A stretch of 64,000 nt of DNA from Myroides odoratimimus (lineage in GTDB: Bacteria; Bacteroidota; Bacteroidia; Flavobacteriales; Flavobacteriaceae): positions 60,063 to 124,062 of the forward strand of contig NZ_JACAKB010000003.1 in the NCBI RefSeq assembly GCF_030326305.1, written 5' to 3'. Position numbers and translations under genes: made by a program. Under the pieces are notes generated by a model. It was given only the letters and a program-made list of their open reading frames with translations, did not search any database and had not been told where the DNA came from. Numbering within the stretch: the stretch's first letter is position 1; the number at the start of each line of letters is the position of its first letter. This document shows, piece by piece, positions 33,957 through 43,671 of the stretch.

Positions 33957-34829
33957 ATGAAATCTATAGAACCTAAAGATATATCTGTAGTAGAATTACA
34001 GAGACTGATGCAAACGTCTATCGGGCCACGTCCTATAGCGCTGGCAAGTACCGTAGATGCTGATGGTAGACCTAATCTATCTCCGTTTAGCTTCTTTAAT
34101 ATGGTGAGTACTAATCCGCCTATATTAGTGTTCTCTCCGTCTAGACGTGTAAGGGATAATACGAATAAGCATACCTTATTTAATGTACAGGCTAATCTAC
34201 AAGTAGTGATTAATGTGGTGACTTATGATATGGTACAGCAGACTTCTCTATCTAGTACAGAGTATAAAGATGGGGTAAACGAGTTTATCAAATCAGGATT
34301 GACTATGGTACCATCTGATATCGTAAAACCATTTAGAGTCAAAGAAAGTCCAGTGCAGTATGAATGTGTTGTACAGGAGGTAATCGGACTGGGGAATGAA
34401 GGCGGTGCTGGTAATCTAGTGATCTGTGAAGTGGTGAAAATACATGTCAATGAGGATATATTAGATGAGAACGGACAGATAGATCAGCATAAGATAGATC
34501 TAGTGGCACGTATGGGAGCGAACTGGTATACTCGTGCCAATGATGGGATATTCGAAGTAGAAAAACCGTTGACTACACTAAGCCTAGGAGTAGATGCACT
34601 ACCAGAAGGAGTAGTGGAGAGTGGAGTATTCACAGGTAATGATCTTGGAATATTAGGTAATGTAGAACAGCTGCCTACTGAAGAAGAGGTTGCTACTTTT
34701 GTGAATTCAAATAAAGAGTTAAAAGAAATTTTGGTTGCTAATAATCAAATCAATAAATTTAAATTAGCAAAAAAATATTTAGAAGAAAATAATGTACCTT
34801 TGGCTTGGAAAACAATTTTAGCCAAATAG
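33957..34829 (+). CDS. Flavin reductase family protein (FMN-binding split barrel)
   Basis: The 290-residue protein has the flavin-reductase-like split barrel at about 10-200 (IGPRPIALASTVDADGRPNLSPFSFFNMVSTNPPILVFSP) and a helical C-terminal addition. It likely binds FMN and reduces flavin or a related substrate with NAD(P)H; a partner oxygenase is not evident nearby. The DUF3127 gene follows 25 bp later and may be co-transcribed. Confidence 0.9.
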   Translation: MKSIEPKDISVVELQRLMQTSIGPRPIALASTVDADGRPNLSPFSFFNMVSTNPPILVFSPSRRVRDNTNKHTLFNVQANLQVVINVVTYDMVQQTSLSSTEYKDGVNEFIKSGLTMVPSDIVKPFRVKESPVQYECVVQEVIGLGNEGGAGNLVICEVVKIHVNEDILDENGQIDQHKIDLVARMGANWYTRANDGIFEVEKPLTTLSLGVDALPEGVVESGVFTGNDLGILGNVEQLPTEEEVATFVNSNKELKEILVANNQINKFKLAKKYLEENNVPLAWKTILAK

Positions 34830-34854
34830 ATTGTAATTAAAAAAAGAGATTAAA

Positions 34855-35514
34855 ATGGAAGTTACAGGAAGAATCAAATTAATTGGACATACACAAGATA
34901 TCAGTTCATCATTCAGAAAGAGAGAAGTAGTAGTAACTACTGAAGAGCAATATCCTCAGCACATTATGATTGAGTTTACACAAGATAAAGTAAGTTTATT
35001 AGACTCTTATCAAGTAGGTGAGCAAGTACGTGTATCTATTAATTTGAGAGGAAGAGAGTGGCAAAGTCCACAAGGAGAAATCAGATACTTTAATACAATC
35101 CAAGGGTGGAGAATAGAGCACATGATGCCAGCTCAACAAGGTGGTAATATGGGACAAAACCAACAACCATATATGGGACAACAAGATAATATGCAGTCTC
35201 AATACGGAAATGCTGGTATGCAACAACAATCTAACCAACAAGGAGGTTTTGCTCAAAACAATCAAGCTCCACAACAAGGTGGGTTTAATCAAGGACAACA
35301 AGGAGGTTTTGCTCAAAATAACCAAGGGCAACAAGGAGGATTTAACCAAAACCAACAACAAGGTTTTGCACAGAATACTCAATCTCAACAAATGGGAGGG
35401 TTTAATCAAAACCAAAACCAACAAGGTTTTAATCAAGGACAGAGTAATATGGGACAACAGTTTCCTCCTGCTTCTAGCTATATGGAGGAAGATCACGATG
35501 ATTTACCATTCTAA
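34855..35514 (+). CDS. DUF3127 OB-fold-like protein with Gln/Gly/Asn-rich linker and SSB-like acidic tail
   Basis: Residues 1 to about 91 match DUF3127, with strands resembling an OB fold (MEVTGRIKLIGHTQDIS..., VRVSINLRGREWQSPQGEIRYF). Residues about 95-200 are a low-complexity linker of repeated GGF(A/N)Q-NNQ/GQQ units, probably disordered. The last residues are EEDHDDLPF, very close to the DDDIPF tip by which bacterial SSB recruits repair and replication proteins. OB domain, flexible Gly/Gln linker and acidic PF tip together copy the architecture of SSB, though the OB core is not classical SSB. The repetitive linker creates long open frames on the other strand that are not genes. Confidence 0.9.
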   Translation: MEVTGRIKLIGHTQDISSSFRKREVVVTTEEQYPQHIMIEFTQDKVSLLDSYQVGEQVRVSINLRGREWQSPQGEIRYFNTIQGWRIEHMMPAQQGGNMGQNQQPYMGQQDNMQSQYGNAGMQQQSNQQGGFAQNNQAPQQGGFNQGQQGGFAQNNQGQQGGFNQNQQQGFAQNTQSQQMGGFNQNQNQQGFNQGQSNMGQQFPPASSYMEEDHDDLPF

Positions 35515-35532
35515 AAAATATTCTTTTAAGAT

Positions 35533-35564
35533 GTCCCTAAGATTATTCTTAGGGACTTTTTTTT
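35533..35564 (+). terminator. Terminator after the DUF3127 gene
   Basis: A 10-bp stem GTCCCTAAGA / TCTTAGGGAC around TTAT with T8. Confidence 0.92.
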
Positions 35565-35567
35565 CTT

Positions 35568-36212
35568 ATGATAACAGTCTTAGATAGTAATTATTTATAT
35601 TTTCCAGCAGTAGAAAATACGCATGAATCTGGAATTTTAGCCATAGGAGGTGATTTATCTGCTAATAGATTGATATTAGCGTATAAGTCTGGAATATTCC
35701 CTTGGTTTGAAGATGGAGAGCCTATTACATGGTGGTCTCCTAGTATGCGTATGGTGCTAGAGCCTGATGAGGTATATGTCTCTAAGAGTATGCGTAGTAT
35801 CTTAAAGAAAAATATATTTACGGTTACTTTTAATACTTGTTTTGCAGATGTAATTAATAATTGTCAGAACGCTAAGCGAGAGGGACAGCTGGGTACTTGG
35901 ATTACAGATGATATGATCAATGCATACTGTAATCTACATGACTTAGGCATAGCTAAATCTGTAGAGGTTTGGCAAGATGGAGAACTTGTAGGCGGTCTCT
36001 ATGGTGTAGATATGAAACCTGTGTTCTGCGGAGAGAGCATGTTCTCCTTCGTACCAAATGCTAGTAAAGTAGCCTTTATCTACTTATGTGAATATCTAAG
36101 AGATAAAAAGTATAAGCTACTAGACTGTCAAGTATATAATGATCATCTAAGCTCTTTAGGTGCTTATGAGATACCTAGAGAGGTATTTCTAGAGTATCTA
36201 CCTAAGAGGTAG
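35568..36212 (+). CDS. aat: Leucyl/phenylalanyl-tRNA-protein transferase
   Basis: The 214-residue protein has the Aat signatures LAYKSGIFPWFEDGEPITWWSPSMRMVL, GTWITDDMINAY, and GGLYGVDMKPVFCGESMFS. It adds Leu or Phe to N-terminal Arg/Lys of proteins, marking them for ClpS/ClpAP degradation. The start codon lies only a few bases after the DUF3127 terminator. The 3' end overlaps the convergent thiF-like gene by 11 bp. Confidence 0.96.
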   Translation: MITVLDSNYLYFPAVENTHESGILAIGGDLSANRLILAYKSGIFPWFEDGEPITWWSPSMRMVLEPDEVYVSKSMRSILKKNIFTVTFNTCFADVINNCQNAKREGQLGTWITDDMINAYCNLHDLGIAKSVEVWQDGELVGGLYGVDMKPVFCGESMFSFVPNASKVAFIYLCEYLRDKKYKLLDCQVYNDHLSSLGAYEIPREVFLEYLPKR

Positions 36213-36924
36213 CACTGCCATACATCAGTTTATTTATTTCCCAGGTCAAGGTGTTCAGGATAAGAAGTTGACCAGAAAGAGAGGGAAGGTCTAAGATGAC
36301 TTTCAGCGTCTCATGAGCCATGATAGTCCCTATTATACCAGGGAATGTACCAAGTACTCCATTAAGACTACAGTTGGGCACATCTTCTGGAGCAGGAGGT
36401 TCTGGGTAGAGGTCACGGAGGCTGGCATTGTTATGATGATTAAATACACTCACCTGACCTTCAAATCCCATAATAGTTCCATAGACTAGTACTTTATCTA
36501 AGGTTACACATGTGTCATTCACTAGATAACGCGTGCTAAAATTATCACTGCCATCTACGATAATATCGAATGAACTCAGAATAGCTACTGCATTATCAGA
36601 GGTTAACTGCTCATCGTATATTGTAAAGTGGATATGTGGGTTGATTTGTTCGATGCGCTGTTTGGCTATACTAGTCTTGTTTTTGTTGATGTCAGCTTCT
36701 GTAAAGAGTATTTGTCTGTGTAGATTGTGATGTTCTATAGTATCATAGTCTATTACTCCTAGTGTGCCTACACCACAACTAGCAAGGTAAGTCAGCACTG
36801 GAGAGCCTAGCCCTCCAGCACCTATTACTAATACCTTAGCTTGTTTTATCTTCATCTGACCTTCTATTCCTACTTCTGGTAGATTCATCTGTCTGTTATA
36901 TCGCAAGAAATCTGTTGTATCCAT
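36202..36924 (-). CDS. thiF: ThiF/MoeB-family adenylyltransferase of the thiamine operon
   Basis: The 240-residue E1-like enzyme has the ATP-binding loop VIGAGGLGSPVLTYLASCGVG and the catalytic-Cys region NCSLNGVLGTFPGIIG. It should adenylate and thiolate the C-terminal Gly of ThiS. The zinc-binding CxxC pairs of ThiF/MoeB are absent (SLRDLYPEPP replaces the usual CxxC-containing segment and there is no C-terminal CxxC), and there is no rhodanese domain. It is the last gene of the operon, 15 bp after thiH. Confidence 0.92.
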   Translation of the reverse strand: MDTTDFLRYNRQMNLPEVGIEGQMKIKQAKVLVIGAGGLGSPVLTYLASCGVGTLGVIDYDTIEHHNLHRQILFTEADINKNKTSIAKQRIEQINPHIHFTIYDEQLTSDNAVAILSSFDIIVDGSDNFSTRYLVNDTCVTLDKVLVYGTIMGFEGQVSVFNHHNNASLRDLYPEPPAPEDVPNCSLNGVLGTFPGIIGTIMAHETLKVILDLPSLSGQLLILNTLTWEINKLMYGSATS

Positions 36925-36939
36925 ACTATAATTGTTTTG

Positions 36940-38049
36940 TTATTGATAGGCTTTATCCCAGTCTTTCCATACAGGATCATATCCTGCTTCTTTTATCAGG
37001 TGGTATATCTCTGATGTACTTCTGGTATCACAGATCTCAAATTGTTCTAATGAGTCTTCTGCTACACTATACCCTCCAGGATTGGTTTTTGAGCCAGCAC
37101 TCATGGTAGTAGCTCCTAGTTTAAATACATTGTTTCTCAGTATCTCACTCTCACGGGTAGAGATAGATATCTCTAGGTCTTCATTCCATATTCTGTATGC
37201 ACATAAGAGCTGTATGAGATCTCTATCTTCCATGATGAAGTTAGGTTCTATAACACCTTCTGCAGGTCTTAGTCTAGGGAAGGAAACAGAGTACTTGGTT
37301 TGCCAATATGTCTTTTGTAGATAGTCGATATGTAGCGCATTAAAGAAGCTGTCTACTCGCCAGTCTTCTAGCCCTAGGAGAACGCCTAGTCCTATCTTAT
37401 GTATACCTGCTCTCCCTATTCTATCAGGAGTATCTAATCTATATTCAAAGTTAGACTTCTTCCCTTTTGGGTGGTATTGTTTGTAGACCTCCTTGTGGTA
37501 AGTCTCTTGATATACTAGTACGGCATATACACCTAGATCAGCTAGCTGTTCGTACTCATCTTGCTTTAGGGGTTGTACCTCTATAGAGATGGTAGAAAAA
37601 GACTGCTGTATCTGTTCTATACTCTGCTTGAAATAATTGATATTGACTACGTGATTAGCTTCTCCCGTTACGAGTAGAATATGATCGTATCCTTGTGCTT
37701 TGATTACTTTGACTTCCTGTTCTATTTCTTTTGGAGAGAGAGTCTTTCTGCGGATATTGTTATCTAAGCTGAAGCCACAATAAGTACAGATGTTGTTACA
37801 CTCATTACTCAAGTACATCGGAGCATATAGTGATATCGTCTTGCCAAATCTCTTCTGAGTAAGCTGTTGACTCTGCTGAGCCATCTCTTCTAGATAGGGC
37901 ATAGCAGCAGGAGAGATAAGATGGATAAAGTCTGTCAGTGTCTTCTTATTCTTAGCTAAGCTCTGTTCTACCTGTTTAGAAGTTGTCTCATAAATTGTAT
38001 TCTTAATCTCTTCCCAGTCGTATTGTTCATAAATTTGTATAAAAGACAT
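36940..38049 (-). CDS. thiH: 2-iminoacetate synthase ThiH (radical SAM)
   Basis: The 369-residue protein has the radical-SAM cluster motif CNNICTYCGFSL (CxxxCxxC) and the ThiH segments PLKQDEYEQL and HPKGKKSNFEYRLDTPDR. It cleaves tyrosine to give dehydroglycine for thiazole formation with ThiG. It follows thiG by 3 bp. Full length for the family. Confidence 0.97.
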   Translation of the reverse strand: MSFIQIYEQYDWEEIKNTIYETTSKQVEQSLAKNKKTLTDFIHLISPAAMPYLEEMAQQSQQLTQKRFGKTISLYAPMYLSNECNNICTYCGFSLDNNIRRKTLSPKEIEQEVKVIKAQGYDHILLVTGEANHVVNINYFKQSIEQIQQSFSTISIEVQPLKQDEYEQLADLGVYAVLVYQETYHKEVYKQYHPKGKKSNFEYRLDTPDRIGRAGIHKIGLGVLLGLEDWRVDSFFNALHIDYLQKTYWQTKYSVSFPRLRPAEGVIEPNFIMEDRDLIQLLCAYRIWNEDLEISISTRESEILRNNVFKLGATTMSAGSKTNPGGYSVAEDSLEQFEICDTRSTSEIYHLIKEAGYDPVWKDWDKAYQ

Positions 38050-38052
38050 AGT

Positions 38053-38829
38053 TTACTCTGTTAGAAATGCAGTTAGTGGACTAGAAGCTTGAGCGTGATT
38101 TACTACAGTAGCTAGCTTAGCCTCATAGGCTAGGCGACCAGCTCTGACAGCATGTTTAAAGGCAGTAGCCATTTGTTCAGGGTTACCAGCTACTGCTATG
38201 GCAGTATTGACAAGTACAGCATCTGCGCCTATCTCCATAGCCTTAGCTGCATCTGAAGGCGCTCCGATACCAGCATCTACGATAACGGGAACTTTGCTAT
38301 TCTCAATGATAATCTCTAAGAAGTCCATTGTCTTCAGCCCTTTATTAGTACCTATAGGTGCACCTAAAGGCATGACAGCTGCTGTACCTACTTCTTCTAA
38401 TCGTTTGCACAATACAGGGTCTGCGTGTATGTATGGCAAGACAACAAAGCCTAATTTGGCTAGTTCTTCTGTAGCTTTAAGGGTTTCGATAGGATCTGGA
38501 AGTAGGTATTTAGGGTCTGGGTGTATTTCTAGTTTAAGCCAGTTGGTCTCTAGTGCTTCTCTAGCTAGTTGTGCTGCGAAGATTGCTTCTTTAGCATTTC
38601 TTGCTCCTGATGTATTAGGTAGTAGGTGGATATGTGGATGCTGTAGATGAGAGAGTATAGCATTAGTGTCAGTGGTCGTGTCTATTCGCTTCAGAGCGAC
38701 TGTAACTAACTCGCTTTCGGATGCTAGTGTAGCGATCTCCATATCTGCGTTAGAACCATATTTACCAGTCCCTAAGAATAAGCGTGACTGAAAGGTTTTA
38801 TCGGCTATTGTAAGTGGTTGTGTATTCAT
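38053..38829 (-). CDS. thiG: Thiazole synthase ThiG
   Basis: The 258-residue TIM-barrel protein has the catalytic-Lys region [16 protein letters not shown] and phosphate-binding [26 protein letters not shown]. It condenses deoxyxylulose phosphate, dehydroglycine and ThiS thiocarboxylate into the thiazole. It overlaps thiE by 4 bp. Confidence 0.97.
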   Translation of the reverse strand: MNTQPLTIADKTFQSRLFLGTGKYGSNADMEIATLASESELVTVALKRIDTTTDTNAILSHLQHPHIHLLPNTSGARNAKEAIFAAQLAREALETNWLKLEIHPDPKYLLPDPIETLKATEELAKLGFVVLPYIHADPVLCKRLEEVGTAAVMPLGAPIGTNKGLKTMDFLEIIIENSKVPVIVDAGIGAPSDAAKAMEIGADAVLVNTAIAVAGNPEQMATAFKHAVRAGRLAYEAKLATVVNHAQASSPLTAFLTE

Positions 38830-39455
38830 TTGAGTATATTGTTTAGTTGTTGTAGTAATGATTTTTTATCAGTGCTGTTTTGAAGTAAGCCAGATATCGC
38901 TATGCCATGTAGTCCTGCTTGTTTTAAGTCTTCTACATCTTCTAGTTGTATTCCTCCTATAGCGACTACAGGGATGTTGATATTTAGTTCCTGCATCTGT
39001 TTTAAGATCTGTTGATAACCTGTTAGACCAAGTATAGGACTCAGCTTTTGTTTAGTGGTTGTATATCTATAAGGGCCTAGACCGATGTAATCACAACCTT
39101 CTGTATGTCTAAGTTGGATATCTTCTATCGTATTAGCTGTACCTCCTATAATCTTGTTAGGCAAATAAGCTTTGGCTTGTATGATGCTTAGGTCAGTAAG
39201 TCCTAAGTGGACACCATCAGCCTCTATGGCTTTAGCTAAGTCTACATGATCATTAATGATCAGAGTAGCTTGATATTGTTCGCATAGCCTCTTGACCTGT
39301 TCTGCTGTTTGCCACAGGGTAGTGTTCGTCGTATTTTTGAAGCGATACTGTATCCACTGTTGTCCTGCTCCTAATACAGTTTCTATGTGATATAATTGTT
39401 CTTGTGGAGTATCTCCATGACTGATGTATTGTATTTTATTTAGCATGATATCCAA
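38826..39455 (-). CDS. thiE: Thiamine-phosphate synthase ThiE
   Basis: The 209-residue TIM-barrel enzyme joins HMP diphosphate with thiazole phosphate. Visible motifs include [43 protein letters not shown] and [13 protein letters not shown] second in-frame ATG at 39446 may be the true start. It overlaps thiD by 20 bp. This is the more canonical of the two ThiE-like proteins in the operon. Confidence 0.95.
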   Translation of the reverse strand: MDIMLNKIQYISHGDTPQEQLYHIETVLGAGQQWIQYRFKNTTNTTLWQTAEQVKRLCEQYQATLIINDHVDLAKAIEADGVHLGLTDLSIIQAKAYLPNKIIGGTANTIEDIQLRHTEGCDYIGLGPYRYTTTKQKLSPILGLTGYQQILKQMQELNINIPVVAIGGIQLEDVEDLKQAGLHGIAISGLLQNSTDKKSLLQQLNNILK

Positions 39456-40188
39456 GTAAGGTATGATTAGAATTGAAGAATGTCTCTATATAGGCTTTAG
39501 CCTTCTGAATAGCTGTCAATGTGTGATCTCCTTTTGCAATATTAGCTGTTATCGCAGAGGATAATACACAGCCAGAACCGTGTTTAGGATAGTCAGATAG
39601 TTGAGTTGGAGGAATGGTTTGTATCACCTCTTTACTCACATAGTAGTCAAAGCCCAATGCATTAGGATTATGCCCTCCTTTTAGCAGTACATCACAATAT
39701 TGACTCAGAGTCTGTGCTTTTTGAAGTGCATCGTCATTCGTAGTGATTAATTGATGTATCTCTAGGTAGTTTGGTGTGATCAGATCTATCTGTTGTAATA
39801 CAGTAGTTAAAGAATCGATTAGTTCAATAGTCTGAAAGTCAAAACCACTAGATGAACGCAATACAGGATCCCAAATAACTTTGGTCGTTGGAGATAAACC
39901 TTTGATAGTATCCACATATAGCTTCAATGTATCAAGGTCTCTGACAATACCTATTTTTACTGCGGCTATAGTGTAGTTCTCAAGTATAACAGATAATTGA
40001 CGGATAGTATATTCTTCTTCCCATCTTACATGGATAAAGTTATCTTCTGTCTGTATCGTATTAGCAGATAGCACCGCCATGGGGTACACTTGATGATGTT
40101 CAAATGTTTTGATGTCTGCCATAACCCCAGCACCACTAGTAGGGTCAAAGCCAGCTATTGCCAATGCAATTGGTCGTAATATTGACAT
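39436..40188 (-). CDS. thiD: Hydroxymethylpyrimidine (phosphate) kinase ThiD
   Basis: The 250-residue ribokinase-fold protein has AIAGFDPTSGAGVMADIKTFEHH near the start and the ATP/anion-hole motif HGSGCVLSSAITANIAKG. It phosphorylates HMP and HMP-P. It overlaps both neighbours (34 bp with the upstream TenI-like gene, 20 bp with thiE), consistent with tight translational coupling. Confidence 0.96.
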   Translation of the reverse strand: MSILRPIALAIAGFDPTSGAGVMADIKTFEHHQVYPMAVLSANTIQTEDNFIHVRWEEEYTIRQLSVILENYTIAAVKIGIVRDLDTLKLYVDTIKGLSPTTKVIWDPVLRSSSGFDFQTIELIDSLTTVLQQIDLITPNYLEIHQLITTNDDALQKAQTLSQYCDVLLKGGHNPNALGFDYYVSKEVIQTIPPTQLSDYPKHGSGCVLSSAITANIAKGDHTLTAIQKAKAYIETFFNSNHTLLGYHAK

Positions 40189-40787
40189 AATTCAAATTGT
40201 TTTAAGGGTTGCTCAGCTTCCCATATTGTTCCTAATAAGGCATAATCATCAAATCCCATTGTATAAATAGATTCGATGTGAAAAGGAGTGATACCTCCAA
40301 GAGCAACTAAGGTTACTCTGTTATTAGTTCTTTGCTTTAATTCTTCTGTCCAATCAATAGTGGAGACATACCCTCTCTTAGATATACTAGGATAGATAGG
40401 ACTGATGAATGTTCTGTCTATGTTTGTTGATAACTTATTAACCTCAGTTATACAGTGAGCAGATGTTGATAACTTAGGTAGTTCTACACTATAGTTATTA
40501 ACATATAAACAATTGCTTGTTGATAAGTGTGTATAAGTACTGTTTATCTTGTTGATAAGTGCTTTATATTGTTTAAAAACGTGTTCATTGTTGTTAATAA
40601 CTATTGTTGGTATGTGTATAACTAAGTACTGATGGTAGTAATTATCGATATTATTCACCCATTTTACTAGCTCTTCATAGGACATATTAGGTTTGCGAAC
40701 ATGAAGTAGAGGCAAGCCTTTCTCAAACATTTTGTTGATAAGGCTTGTCTCGTTTTCTATAGGAGTAGGGTAGGTTATGACCACCAT
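40155..40787 (-). CDS. ThiE/TenI-like protein (second thiamine-phosphate-synthase-fold protein)
   Basis: The 210-residue protein has the ThiE/TenI barrel features LLHVRKPNMSYEEL, LSTSAHCITE, FISPIYPSISKRGY and LVALGGITPFHI. It lacks the full ThiE catalytic set (no clear counterpart of INDHVDLA or GLGP), so a TenI-type thiazole tautomerase role is likely. The region at about residues 60-125 is rich in Asn, Ser and Thr. The DNA for this part holds many copies of TTATCAACA and related nonamers in different codon phases, suggesting a second, non-coding role. It is 12 bp after thiC. Confidence 0.85.
   Translation of the reverse strand: MVVITYPTPIENETSLINKMFEKGLPLLHVRKPNMSYEELVKWVNNIDNYYHQYLVIHIPTIVINNNEHVFKQYKALINKINSTYTHLSTSNCLYVNNYSVELPKLSTSAHCITEVNKLSTNIDRTFISPIYPSISKRGYVSTIDWTEELKQRTNNRVTLVALGGITPFHIESIYTMGFDDYALLGTIWEAEQPLKQFELCQYYDQLHWQ
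40425..40741 (-). repeat. Cluster of DnaA-box-like nonamers inside the TenI-like gene
   Basis: On the minus strand TTATCAACA occurs exactly at 40425-40433, 40464-40472, 40518-40526, 40550-40558 and 40733-40741. TTATACACA, an exact TTATNCACA match, occurs at 40528-40536 and 40613-40621. TTATTAACA is at 40592-40600, and on the plus strand at 40495-40503. The copies lie in all three codon phases. Confidence 0.6.
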
Positions 40788-40799
40788 CTCTGTTCTCTT

Positions 40800-42632
<1,833 letters not shown>

Positions 42633-42659
42633 TTATTTAGTTCTTTTTAACGAATGGAA

Positions 42660-42866
42660 TCAACCGCCTTGAGTAGCTGTGATAATCAGTATGTCGTCAT
42701 CTGCAGATAATAGATGTGTTGTCCAGCAGGTCTTAGAGATAACCTTCTGATTAACGGCTACTGCTATACCTCTTTGCTTAGTAGGTTGATGCATATCTAA
42801 CATCTGTTGAACACTGAGTGTGTCAACGTCAAACTGTACTTTGTGATTGTTGATTTTTAGTTCCAT
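42660..42866 (-). CDS. thiS: Sulfur carrier protein ThiS
   Basis: The 68-residue ubiquitin-like protein ends in the required GlyGly (ITATQGG), whose last carboxylate is adenylated and thiolated. MELKINNHK at the start and VQQMLDMHQ fit the family. It is the first gene after the TPP riboswitch. Its ATG lies inside one arm of an 8-bp hairpin in the mRNA, which should control translation of the operon. Confidence 0.94.
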   Translation of the reverse strand: MELKINNHKVQFDVDTLSVQQMLDMHQPTKQRGIAVAVNQKVISKTCWTTHLLSADDDILIITATQGG

Positions 42867-42900
42867 TCCTTTTCGTTTTGATATATAACTTTAGGAATGG
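42863..42900 (-). promoter_or_regulatory. Start-codon-sequestering hairpin of thiS
   Basis: In the mRNA CCATTCCT (42900 to 42893) pairs perfectly with AGGAATGG (42870 to 42863), loop of 22 nt. The second arm contains the thiS ATG, so the hairpin would block initiation. Confidence 0.6.
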
Positions 42901-42940
42901 CTACAATAGGGTACGGTCGTACCTATCTAATGAAGTCATC

Positions 42941-43026
42941 TTACTTTTCCCTACGCTAGTATTAACTAGATCAGGTTCCAAGGGTGAAGTCTCAGCCTAC
43001 AAAATCTTGTAGACACCCCTAAAGCT
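42941..43026 (-). promoter_or_regulatory. TPP riboswitch of the thiamine biosynthesis operon
   Basis: The minus strand holds the THI-box parts in order: AGGGGTGTC, a helper stem CTACAAGATTTTGTAG, GGCTGAGA, ACCCTTGGAACCTGATCTAG, AATACTAGCGTAGGGA. TPP should repress the eight-gene operon below it. The 3b stem insert is typical. Confidence 0.96.
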
Positions 43027-43031
43027 TGAGG

Positions 43032-43062
43032 CAAATATAGGTCTTTTTTTGAATTGTGCAAA
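43032..43062 (-). promoter_or_regulatory. Promoter of the thiamine operon
   Basis: On the minus strand TTTG (43059-43062) and TATATTTG (43032-43039) are 19 bp apart, an ideal fit, a few bases upstream of the riboswitch. Confidence 0.7.
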
Positions 43063-43089
43063 TTAGGTGTAGATATAACGGGATATAAT

Positions 43090-43123
43090 AAAAAAAAACG
43101 CTGAGGGAATTCCTCAGCGTTTG
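43090..43123 (-). terminator. Terminator of the methyltransferase gene
   Basis: ACGCTGAGG pairs with CCTCAGCGT around GAATT; the minus strand continues in a long T run. Confidence 0.9.
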
Positions 43124-43128
43124 TATAC

Positions 43129-43650
43129 TTATATTTTTTCAGCATAAACGATATAATATCTAGGGGTAAACCATCTCAATATAGGGCGTAACCCTAGTTT
43201 TTTGATAGGGTGTGTCCACATATCTCTATCTACGATTTTGTATCCTGCTTTTTCTACTAGCCAATCTAATTGCCAAGCTTCAAATTCGTGATAATGTCTG
43301 TCTAGCATATCTGTTTTACTTCTATATGCAGTACTAAACCACAAACGCAAAGGAACAGAAATCATTACTTTAGAAGCTTTACACGATTTTAATACCGTAT
43401 AAGGATTTAGTAAATGCTCTACAATTTCAAAGGCGGTTAAGACATCGTAATCTCCATTAGTTAAAGCGCTTTGATCCTCATCTAAGTCTTCTCCTATGGT
43501 GTTGGTTACTTTATACCCATCTTCTTGCATAATTTTAGAAAGAGGATTGACTACACCTAAGTCTAGTATTCTTGAGTCTTTTGAAATGTGTTTAGTGACA
43601 AATTCCATTGTCTTTTTAAATCTCTTGCTCGGATATGTTTTTTCGTACAT
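43129..43650 (-). CDS. Class I SAM-dependent methyltransferase
   Basis: The 173-residue protein has a shortened Rossmann fold: motif I as RILDLGVVNPLS (the usual GxGxG is altered), the acidic loop DVLTAFEIVEHLLNPYTVL, and a C-terminal part with RHYHEFEAWQLDWLVEKAGY. The HEF and VEH patterns are typical of methyltransferase domain 11/23 proteins. Substrate unknown. It is 21 bp downstream of the symporter gene. Confidence 0.85.
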   Translation of the reverse strand: MYEKTYPSKRFKKTMEFVTKHISKDSRILDLGVVNPLSKIMQEDGYKVTNTIGEDLDEDQSALTNGDYDVLTAFEIVEHLLNPYTVLKSCKASKVMISVPLRLWFSTAYRSKTDMLDRHYHEFEAWQLDWLVEKAGYKIVDRDMWTHPIKKLGLRPILRWFTPRYYIVYAEKI

Positions 43651-43671
43651 AATTATTAATTCGCTAGAACA

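Noticed and set aside
35230-35460. Short repeats resembling a CRISPR or tandem-repeat array
   Set aside because: They are codon repeats of the low-complexity linker, in frame, with no spacer diversity of CRISPR type.
34999-35496. Long minus-strand and other-frame ORFs opposite the DUF3127 gene
   Set aside because: They mirror the Gln/Gly-rich repeats of the real gene and have Leu/Ser-rich artificial composition.
40425-40741. Calling this region oriC
   Set aside because: The boxes lie within an expressed biosynthetic gene, no dnaA, AT-rich unwinding element or gene-orientation switch supports an origin; flanking genes tend to point inward around 36 kb, which is the wrong polarity for an origin.
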